Source: Chitinophaga tropicalis (lineage in GTDB: Bacteria > Bacteroidota > Bacteroidia > Chitinophagales > Chitinophagaceae). From it: a stretch of DNA of 64,000 nt. The translations under genes and the position numbers were made by a program. The DNA lies in the NCBI RefSeq assembly GCF_009758205.1, contig NZ_WRXN01000011.1:221437-285436 (forward strand), read 5' to 3'. Of this stretch, positions 37,502 through 44,843 are shown piece after piece (the stretch's first letter is position 1; each line of letters starts with the position of its first letter). The notes under the pieces were generated by a model, which was not told the DNA's origin, ran no database searches, and was given only the letters and a program-made list of their open reading frames with translations.

Positions 37502-38392
37502 ACGGTGCTGATCATATTTATTTGCTTTCAGCACATTTCCCAATGAACTTATTTCTCCTGCCGTAAGCAGTGGAGTATCAGATACTGCGGCTGCTTCTTC
37601 TAATTGCGCCGGTGTTCTTATACCGGTTACAGCAGAAGCCACTACCGGCGGAGCAAGTACGAAACGTAAAGCCGTCTGGGAGGCTGACCGGTCTTTCCCT
37701 GATAAAGCTTTCACCGCTGCTGCCGCCCTTGCCACTTCTTCTGCAGCATAACTGAGAAATGCTGCAGGCTCCTTCCCTGCCAGCATTCCTTTTGCAATTC
37801 CTCCCCTTGCCAGCACACTGATATTATGCTCCTGTAATAACGGGAAACAGGATTCTTCCGGACGCCTGTCCACCAGGCTGTACTGCATCATCACACTTAC
37901 AATACCGGAGCGGGCTACATATTCCCTGATCACATTGGGCCTGATACTGGAAATCCCATAGTAACGGATCTTGCCCTGCTGCTTCAATTCCTCAAACAAC
38001 GCAATGATATCGTCTATAGGATCTTCCAGGGTACCGCCATGCAACTGGTACAGATCTATATAATCAGTTTGCAGCCTCCTGAGACTGTCTTCCAGCGCTT
38101 TCCTGAGATACTCCGGGCGTGGGTTCCAGTTCCAGCTGCCATCACTGTTCCACTGGTTGCCGGCTTTAGTGGCGATCAACGCTTCAGCACGTTTTCCTTT
38201 CAAAGCGTTTCCCAGCTGCTTTTCATTTTCTCCCTGCTGGTAAAGATCTGCCGTGTCAAAAAAGTTGATGCCCAGCTCCAGCGCACGATGAATAAGCTGT
38301 GCGTTAGCAGTGCTGTCTGTACCTAAAGACATGCAGCCAAAGCTGATCTCGCTTACCTTGAGGGTTGATTTGCCGAGGATGTTGTATTTCAT
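37499..38392 (-). CDS. Aldo/keto reductase
   Basis: A 297-residue NADPH-dependent reductase with a TIM barrel. The catalytic tetrad is visible: Asp and Tyr in GINFFDTADLYQQGENEKQLG, Lys in ALIATKAGNQW and His in DLYQLHGG. ISFGCMSLGTD is the usual start of this group and QTALRFVLA the cofactor end. It begins 16 bases after the DUF2357 gene stop on the same strand. The substrate is unknown. Confidence 0.92.
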   Translation of the reverse strand: MKYNILGKSTLKVSEISFGCMSLGTDSTANAQLIHRALELGINFFDTADLYQQGENEKQLGNALKGKRAEALIATKAGNQWNSDGSWNWNPRPEYLRKALEDSLRRLQTDYIDLYQLHGGTLEDPIDDIIALFEELKQQGKIRYYGISSIRPNVIREYVARSGIVSVMMQYSLVDRRPEESCFPLLQEHNISVLARGGIAKGMLAGKEPAAFLSYAAEEVARAAAAVKALSGKDRSASQTALRFVLAPPVVASAVTGIRTPAQLEEAAAVSDTPLLTAGEISSLGNVLKANKYDQHR

Positions 38393-38408
38393 GCAACTAA
38401 GATAAGAT

Positions 38409-40667
38409 TCATTTCGGGGCTATGCGTTGTTCCGGAATGGTAATAATATGCTCGTCTTTAGGATTCAAAAGGTGCTTCAATGTAGTGAAGCGCTTGTTGT
38501 TAATACGTCCCTTCACCTTATAACATCCGTTCAATATTTCCTTGCGTTCCAGTTTCAGCACCATACATTTCCGTGTATTGTTCTCAAACAACGGATGATC
38601 CGGAGCAAAGGCTTCTTTCCGTGACTTCCAGTAATGTCCGGATATCTCATAAAAGCAGGAAATACCCTGCCCTTCTATATATGGGGCAAAATAACGGACA
38701 GCGCCATCCCCGATATGCTGAATAAAATCCTTATACACGAACTGCTCCGCCTCTCCATTCAGCAGGTAGTTGATCATAGCAGTATCCGTGGCTCCAATGA
38801 ATGCAATAAATACAACCCCTTCACCAGGTTGCAGCTTCTCTCCGTGTGCAACCAGCATATCATCAATCACATCATCCGCTTTTTGTAATTGATGTTCAAT
38901 ATAGTAGCGCAACGCCATTTCTCCATCTTCATCTCCCGGGCGGAGCGCTAATCCGCCTGTGTTGGTTGTTTCCCACGCATATTCAAGTTTTTGCCGCAGT
39001 TGCTCCTTCGTACCTTTGCCCGGATAGAATACATAGGCGCCCATCCAGTCTTTTCTGAGAGCGGGAGCCTGCTTTCCCGGATGTTCTCCGGAATAGATCT
39101 TATCCCTGAGATAACTCATATTTTTAAGGTCTTCCAGCCACGGCTCATCAGGTGCTTCCTTCAGGTTTGCAGATGCTGCGTACTGATAGCTGGCGTTAAA
39201 GATCGAGGTATATGCTATTTTCCGCGGGCAATCCGCCCTTCTTATCCGGAGCACAATATCAGGCGTTATGATCAGGGCATCTTCCTTTCTTCTTTTTCTC
39301 AGATCATAACTTAGCTCATGAAACAATTCAACTATGTTTCCATTCTTCGCTTTAAAAACAACTCCTGCATTCATTTCCCTGCATTGCCTTTCTTTCAGTT
39401 GCACAGAAAACAGTTCAGGCACCTTTTCGATCCTGACAGGAGCGCCAAGGCATATTCTCAATATTCTCTCTATCCGGAAGAAACACCAGATCCTGTACAA
39501 ATAGCTGATGTCACGCAGCTCCATGCGGAAAATACCTTCAAAGAGGCTATATGCTTTTTTTAAATACGTCCACTCTCTTACCAGGTCTGCATATGCAGAA
39601 CGTTCTGCTATCACGGAGGAAAGCTGCGCTAACTCATTAAATTCTCCCACCTGCCGGAAGAATGGGTGATGCCGCATCTCAGACAGTACCCGGCTTACAA
39701 AATCCAGCTGTGCTTTAAATTCAACTGTCATTCTTTTACCTGCAATATCTTTCCTGACAGCGTTATAGATCGGCTCAAATTTGCAGGAAATATCTTCCAG
39801 TATATGTTTGACCAGCCTGCTCTCTTTATTATCTTCTGTTGCTTTAAATACCTGGACAGGCAGGAATTTAGCTGGTTCTCCTTCATACCTGATAGCCCTT
39901 TCAGCTATCAGCGTATCTCCGCTCCAGGCCCCTTCCTGCTGCTGGTACAGGTAAACAGAAGCCATGCTCTTATACGGGTCTGCCAGGATAGCTCTCAGGT
40001 TCTGCAATAACCGGGTATATATATTCCCGAATATTATCCACCACAAAAAATCGTCGGTCTGCCCGGAAAGGCTGTCAAAAGGCACAGAAGTTCTCCTTAA
40101 ATAGTCTAATACCAGCCTTGGATAACCTTTTTCTATCCCTTTTACTATTATGGGGAAATCCGTTTTAAAATCCAGCTTTACCGGGAATACATCGAACCTG
40201 AATATTGCTGTTTGCTGAACAGTACCTCTGCGGTAAGATAATGCCAGGTCAAAAGTTCCAATGTCATTATTGAAGAAAAGTGTACCTGAAAGAAAATACT
40301 TTTCTTCATCTGTTACGGTAAGAGTAAATGATTGTTTAATTTCTTTAGACCGGGAATAAATGATTGGTTCAACAATATCTTCAGCAAACTCAATAACAAA
40401 TTTATAATACCTGTCTTCGAAGAAAAGAGGCAGCGCCGGCGTATTCAGATGCCCTGCCTGCAAACCCGGCTGGTCCGGGTGCCAGATGTCAAACTGTTGC
40501 ACAGGCCCGGTCAGTTCATATGTTGTTGTAAAATTTATACGGCTGTGATTCTTCTTTGCTGTCCGGAACGTTCTTTCAAATGTTTCATCGTCCTGGGAAG
40601 GGCGGAATATAGATACATGCAATTTGAAATCACGGTGCTTTATTCCTAGTATTTTCATGATTGCCAA
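38409..40667 (-). CDS. DUF2357 / McrC-like PD-(D/E)xK-fold protein with degenerate catalytic residues
   Basis: A 752-residue partner of the McrB-like AAA+ protein. The long N-terminal part is DUF2357-like (beta-rich; FDIWHPDQPG, DFLWWIIFGN). The C-terminal third has the nuclease-fold layout of this group: YLYRIWCFFRIERIL, then TPDIVLRI, then SIFNASYQY, then LKNMSYLRDKIY and AYVFYPGKG. Active relatives have Glu in the first block (YExW) and Asp-Ala-Lys in the third (FDAKY). Here these read Arg392 and Asn491-Ala-Ser493; only the Asp of PD remains. The frame is intact, so loss of cleavage, not gene decay, is inferred. The start lies inside the end of the McrB-like gene (13-base overlap). Confidence 0.8.
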   Translation of the reverse strand: MAIMKILGIKHRDFKLHVSIFRPSQDDETFERTFRTAKKNHSRINFTTTYELTGPVQQFDIWHPDQPGLQAGHLNTPALPLFFEDRYYKFVIEFAEDIVEPIIYSRSKEIKQSFTLTVTDEEKYFLSGTLFFNNDIGTFDLALSYRRGTVQQTAIFRFDVFPVKLDFKTDFPIIVKGIEKGYPRLVLDYLRRTSVPFDSLSGQTDDFLWWIIFGNIYTRLLQNLRAILADPYKSMASVYLYQQQEGAWSGDTLIAERAIRYEGEPAKFLPVQVFKATEDNKESRLVKHILEDISCKFEPIYNAVRKDIAGKRMTVEFKAQLDFVSRVLSEMRHHPFFRQVGEFNELAQLSSVIAERSAYADLVREWTYLKKAYSLFEGIFRMELRDISYLYRIWCFFRIERILRICLGAPVRIEKVPELFSVQLKERQCREMNAGVVFKAKNGNIVELFHELSYDLRKRRKEDALIITPDIVLRIRRADCPRKIAYTSIFNASYQYAASANLKEAPDEPWLEDLKNMSYLRDKIYSGEHPGKQAPALRKDWMGAYVFYPGKGTKEQLRQKLEYAWETTNTGGLALRPGDEDGEMALRYYIEHQLQKADDVIDDMLVAHGEKLQPGEGVVFIAFIGATDTAMINYLLNGEAEQFVYKDFIQHIGDGAVRYFAPYIEGQGISCFYEISGHYWKSRKEAFAPDHPLFENNTRKCMVLKLERKEILNGCYKVKGRINNKRFTTLKHLLNPKDEHIITIPEQRIAPK

Positions 40668-42313
40668 TATGAAGTATATCCCCAGTTATTCAGCCGCCAT
40701 TGCATTTTCTCCAGTTTACCATAACTCCCGGGAAATTTGTTATAAACTTTCTGCATTAGCTTCTTTATGATCTCTCCGCACTTTGCTTCGCTGCCTTCTA
40801 TACGCGATAGTATCTTCATCAGAAGCATCTCGTCCAGGCATGTGTTCAGCCAATCCCCATGTTGTTCACTGCTGCCGGCAATTTCCGCGTTATAGGCGCA
40901 ATATGCCAGTATTTCATCTCTTACACGATACGCTATCCTGAAAGGAGAATGCTCCAGTACTTCATTAATAGCTTTTAACTCATCGATGATCCGTTTTCCC
41001 ACAGTAACATTTTTGTGATAAGCATCATATCCGCCAGGTAAACGGTCCAGTAAAAAGCCCGGAGCAATAAATTCTGAAGGATACTCCCAGCTTTGAGAAT
41101 ATTCAAGCAGCCCGTCTTCCATATCCACAATATCCATTTCAATGGTCATTGCCCTGTCCAGCACTTTCCTGCTGAATGTATGGGTGGTTTCGTCCATGTT
41201 TACCGTACCTATTACTATAAGATTTGGCGGGAGTGTGATGCCATACTTCAGGAACTGCCGGCGTAATACTGGATCTGTATCAAGCTCCAGCTGTGACCAG
41301 AAAGCATTGTCCGCTTCAGCATAACGACGTATGTCTTCTTTGCTGATAAAGGCATCAGAGTTCATGCTGTCATTATCATACCTGCGGGTTTCAAGCAGGC
41401 TCAGATATTCCGCAAAGTATCTTTCCACAGGGGCCAGATTCATTTCATCCAGGCATAGGAAGAAAGGAACGTCTTTATATTTCCATGCCTTTATCAGGAA
41501 ACGGATGAAAGCAGATGACACATATTTTAATATTCCTCCTAACTGTGTAGGATGCCCTAACAGTTCAGTTGAATCATGCCAGTTGGATTTTACTTTCAGC
41601 AACTCAAAATTGCCGGGGCAGTGTTTATATCGCAGGCTTTTCTCCGTACAGGTCCGGTAAGCCAGTGTTCTGACAAGCCGGGACTTGCCTGTTCCACTTA
41701 CACCTGCAAGTATCAGGAATGGCTTGGTTTTAATTGCCATAAGCACTTTACGCTGTGCATCCTGGAAACTGATGTTGCTTAACAAGCTGGTTTTCTTCTC
41801 TGAAAAATTCCCCTCTCCGGGAGATAGCTTTTCCTGTAACAACATCCTGCAATATTTCAGTTCATCATGCCCCTGCCCGTTATTGAATATCTTCATGAGA
41901 TCATCTGTTCTCAGTATGCGCTTATTGTCCGGTTTGATACCAGGCTTCCATATATCTGCCCGCTGGCTGCGGCCCAGCGGGGCCTGCCATTTCCACTCTT
42001 CTGGCACCCGCCTGCGTTCAAGTATATCCAGACGTACAAAATCCGGTCCTATGGAAGAACTGTGTACCTGGTTATTGTAATGGAACCTCCAAATGTCAGA
42101 ACCCTTATCATACTTCCCTGATACTTTCTCCTCACTCAATACTACACGCAGCGCTTCCCCTTTCCAGCGGTTTATGAAATAAAAACGCGCTCCGGGCTTG
42201 TCCCTGGAGAATCTTTTCTGATTCCAGAAAATATATTGTTTATCAGCAGAAAGCAATCCACTGTAATTGGGAAGCATATTATTTTTGATATCTATAATGC
42301 CTGAATGTTCCAT
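40655..42313 (-). CDS. McrB-like AAA+ GTPase, defence type
   Basis: A 552-residue protein. The first 190 residues are an unassigned N-terminal region, perhaps DNA-binding (YIFWNQKRFSRDKPGARFYFIN looks EVE/PUA-like, unproven). The AAA+ part has Walker A AGVSGTGKSRLVR (about 205), Walker B FFLCLDEMNLAPVERYFAEYL and the McrB signature GTVNMDETTHTFSRKVLDRA, which carries the NxxD-like motif of the GTP-using McrB group. Relatives form hexamers that drive a McrC-type nuclease on modified or foreign DNA. It is translationally coupled to the DUF2357 protein and diverges from a T5orf172 protein. Confidence 0.85.
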   Translation of the reverse strand: MEHSGIIDIKNNMLPNYSGLLSADKQYIFWNQKRFSRDKPGARFYFINRWKGEALRVVLSEEKVSGKYDKGSDIWRFHYNNQVHSSSIGPDFVRLDILERRRVPEEWKWQAPLGRSQRADIWKPGIKPDNKRILRTDDLMKIFNNGQGHDELKYCRMLLQEKLSPGEGNFSEKKTSLLSNISFQDAQRKVLMAIKTKPFLILAGVSGTGKSRLVRTLAYRTCTEKSLRYKHCPGNFELLKVKSNWHDSTELLGHPTQLGGILKYVSSAFIRFLIKAWKYKDVPFFLCLDEMNLAPVERYFAEYLSLLETRRYDNDSMNSDAFISKEDIRRYAEADNAFWSQLELDTDPVLRRQFLKYGITLPPNLIVIGTVNMDETTHTFSRKVLDRAMTIEMDIVDMEDGLLEYSQSWEYPSEFIAPGFLLDRLPGGYDAYHKNVTVGKRIIDELKAINEVLEHSPFRIAYRVRDEILAYCAYNAEIAGSSEQHGDWLNTCLDEMLLMKILSRIEGSEAKCGEIIKKLMQKVYNKFPGSYGKLEKMQWRLNNWGYTSYWQS

Positions 42314-42619
42314 TGTGTTAGTGGTTTTAAACTTATTTATTCCCCGGGGTTGTATACAGGTGCAATGTAGGAAGAAAAGTCAAACAAACAATATAACTGA
42401 TTGAAATACATGATATTACGAATACTATTACAACATTTATATTATTGCGGTGAGCCGCATAATAAAACCAAAAGTTATTAATGAACTGATTTTCAATAGT
42501 GCAAAAAATAATTTCCCGGCGGCTTTTTATTTTATTCTGCCTGCTGATACCAGCCATCAATAAAATTTTCAATAGATTTGTTTTTAAACCCGGATAATCG
42601 TTTTCTAATTACCAAGCCC
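42314..42619. other. Divergent intergenic region with inverted repeat
   Basis: 306 bases between the McrB-like and T5orf172 genes. It holds an inverted repeat at 42441-42462 (ATTATTGCGG / CCGCATAAT around TGAG) and TAGATTTG at 42573-42580, an exact plus-strand -7 box without a clear -33 box, about 40 bases before the T5orf172 ATG. Confidence 0.45.
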
Positions 42620-43276
42620 ATGGAGCAGGTACTGACTGGCAAGTGTGTATACATTATCAATACAGGGAAGAACCTCTATAAGATCGGGAAGACCCAGGAT
42701 CTTCAGAAGCGGTTATCTTCCTATCATACCCACCTGCCCGTTATGTTCAGGGTTATCAGGCAGTATGCCTCCGCTAACATGACAGAACTGGAGGAATGCC
42801 TGCACATTGTTTTCCAGCATAAACGCGTAAAAGGAGAATGGTTTGAACTGGGTAAAGACGACCTGGTGATCTGCGATAATATTGCCCGCAACTATGCTTT
42901 GACAGAACTGCACAAACAGGCCAGGAAATATGCCGTGATCCGCTACAGTGACAATCCCCTGCTGCAGGTCATGGAAGCGAATGAGAAATACCTGCAGGAT
43001 TATTCCCGCGTGGCCCAGGATATAGAACTGGGATTGAACACCGATGAAATATTTGAACTGAATGAAGGACAGGTAAGCAAAGCCGTAATAGAAACCGTAC
43101 GCCGCCTCCTGAAATACCGTACCCCTAATTCCGAATTCCTTAGTAAATGGCTCCTGGTGGTCAATGACCTCGGCTCCGGCGTAAGTGAAACAGCCATTCT
43201 CGAAAAATACAAAGGCCAGATCAGCCGGACCACCATTCAGATGATCAGGCGTATTCTGCGCAACCAGCTTTATTAA
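42620..43276 (+). CDS. T5orf172 (GIY-YIG-like) domain protein
   Basis: A 218-residue protein. I chose the ATG at 42620 since a predicted -7 box overlaps the alternative ATG at 42578. Residues 8-90 match the T5orf172/MUG113 domain, a GIY-YIG relative: GKCVYIINTGKNLYKIGKTQDLQKRLSSYH, then VKGEWFELGKDDL. The remaining 125 residues are helical and hold two similar modules (FELNEGQVSKAVIETVRRLLKYR and ILEKYKGQISRTTIQMIRRILRNQ) that look like winged or helix-turn-helix repeats. Such proteins occur in phages and defence loci. A nuclease or DNA-binding role is inferred. Confidence 0.75.
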   Translation: MEQVLTGKCVYIINTGKNLYKIGKTQDLQKRLSSYHTHLPVMFRVIRQYASANMTELEECLHIVFQHKRVKGEWFELGKDDLVICDNIARNYALTELHKQARKYAVIRYSDNPLLQVMEANEKYLQDYSRVAQDIELGLNTDEIFELNEGQVSKAVIETVRRLLKYRTPNSEFLSKWLLVVNDLGSGVSETAILEKYKGQISRTTIQMIRRILRNQLY

Positions 43277-43423
43277 CAGGCCCATCCACGCTAACTCTCT
43301 ATCCATCAGCCCTTCTGACAATTGGTACAGGAATTGTTAAAATAGACTAATTCTTAAACCTTAGCGTTAGATAATGATCTAATTATCAGAAACTGCAACG
43401 AGCAGGTGTAAAACACTCAACAA

Positions 43424-44176
43424 ATGAAAAACAAAATATATCTGTTGTTCTCGCTTATGGTCCTGGTAAGCATGGCAACAGCTAGCAGCGCCGATGCACA
43501 ACACCGAGGAGGTTTCTACAGAGGAGGAGGACGCACACGTGTATCTGTAGGGATAGGAATAGGAGGCCCTGGCTTCTATGGCGGATATTATCATTACGCA
43601 CCAAGACCTTACTATTATTACAGACCTTACTATCACTATTATGGCCCGCCCATTGGTTTCCGTGTAGGAGTACTGCCTTATGGCTTCCTTACATTTAATA
43701 CAGCCTGGGGGCCTTACTATTATTATGATGGCTTCTTCTATCAGCCATATGCGGGCTCTTCATCATCCTCTTCTTCCGAACAGTACCAGGTAGTAGACCC
43801 TCCTATGGGAGTAGTGATCCCTAAATTGCCAAATGGCTCAAAACAAGTAGAGATAAACGGCAACACTTATTATGAAAAGAATGGCACCCTCTACCAGGAA
43901 GTAATGCAGAATAATGTAAGGAAGTATGTGGTAGTTGGTAAAGATGGTCAGCTGGAAACAGATGAAAACAATAACAATAATAACGGCAATCAGCAGGACA
44001 ATGCCGCACCAGTGCAGGGAGATGTAATGGCAACTTTACCCGAGGGCAGCCGCGGTGTAGAAATCAACGGGCAGCAACTGTATGTTTCTCCGGACGGCAT
44101 GTATTATCAGGAAGTGATCAACTCCGATAATTCACGGGGTTATAAGGTAGTGGGAAAAATGTCTGCCGACAATTAA
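43424..44176 (+). CDS. Secreted Tyr/Gly-rich protein with two C-terminal repeats (DUF6515-like)
   Basis: A 250-residue exported protein: signal peptide to about residue 26 (SSADAQ), a low-complexity stretch rich in Gly, Tyr, His and Pro (YYHYAPRPYYYYRPYYHYYG, 45-110), then two copies of a 45-residue module, one beginning VIPKLPNGSKQVEINGNTYY and the other VMATLPEGSRGVEINGQQLY, separated by an Asn-rich linker. Similar proteins are common in Bacteroidota; their function is unknown. A surface or envelope role is inferred from export and composition. A strong terminator follows. Confidence 0.8.
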   Translation: MKNKIYLLFSLMVLVSMATASSADAQHRGGFYRGGGRTRVSVGIGIGGPGFYGGYYHYAPRPYYYYRPYYHYYGPPIGFRVGVLPYGFLTFNTAWGPYYYYDGFFYQPYAGSSSSSSSEQYQVVDPPMGVVIPKLPNGSKQVEINGNTYYEKNGTLYQEVMQNNVRKYVVVGKDGQLETDENNNNNNGNQQDNAAPVQGDVMATLPEGSRGVEINGQQLYVSPDGMYYQEVINSDNSRGYKVVGKMSADN

Positions 44177-44194
44177 ACAGCACCATAAACACGA

Positions 44195-44247
44195 AAAATA
44201 AGTGGAATACGTGAGCCATCTCATTGTATTCCACTTATTTTTTTTTT
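44195..44247 (+). terminator. Terminator of the Tyr/Gly-rich protein gene
   Basis: A 16-base perfect stem (AAAATAAGTGGAATAC and its complement) with a 15-base loop and a T run of about ten. It insulates the following biosynthetic operon. Confidence 0.92.
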
Positions 44248-44843
44248 GCTGCAGCTTCATACAATCGAATTATTTATAATATTATCATTCCGTTACTCCA
44301 GCCCATTTATTTGCATCTTCTCCTTCTTTAATTGAGATAATTTCTTTAGTTTTAACAGACCTTTAAGATTTAGCCATTGAGAGTTTACTCATTAGAATTT
44401 TGCTCAAATAACCTAGTCACCATATTCATTTTAAAAATTAGTATGAAACCTATAACCCGCAACGCGAAAAAATCCAGAGGAGAAATCCCGCTTGTGCTGT
44501 TTTCCGGATTACATAATCATTATTCACTGTCAAAAGTGATATAAATCTGGCTGCTGCTATGCGAAAGCGTATTTAACCTTTTATAATGAACAGTGATAGG
44601 TATATCAACACAGCATACTGTGTTGGTCATGTGAGAGAATCGGTCGTTTAGCCTTTATTAAATCCGCGGTATGAAATTTCCCAGTTCGTAAAACAGGATG
44701 GAAGTGCTTTGTCCAGACGTCATTCGAAGCGCTACCCGGAATCGTCAGTTATAATCAGATTTTATTCAGCGGTATTGTCACCCGCATGATCCCCGGATCG
44801 TGAGATGGGAAAGGTATGCCCTGTCACCTACCAAAAAAAAATT
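44248..44843 (+). promoter_or_regulatory. Control region of the polyketide/glycolipid operon
   Basis: 596 bases without a credible gene. A perfect inverted repeat AACACAG-CATA-CTGTGTT lies at 44607-44624. No exact TAnnTTTG box is present; the nearest is GAATTTTG at 44395-44402. A 33-codon open frame at 44443-44544 is probably chance. Long leader, activator control or an alternative sigma factor are all possible. Confidence 0.4.

Noticed and set aside
38409..40667. DUF2357 gene as a pseudogene
   Set aside because: The frame is complete, the gene is translationally coupled to its partner, and non-catalytic blocks are preserved, so selective loss of catalysis fits better than decay.
44443..44544. 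A 33-codon open frame upstream of the biosynthetic operon
   Set aside because: Short, basic, with no clear start context or similarity I recognise; kept only as part of the control region.
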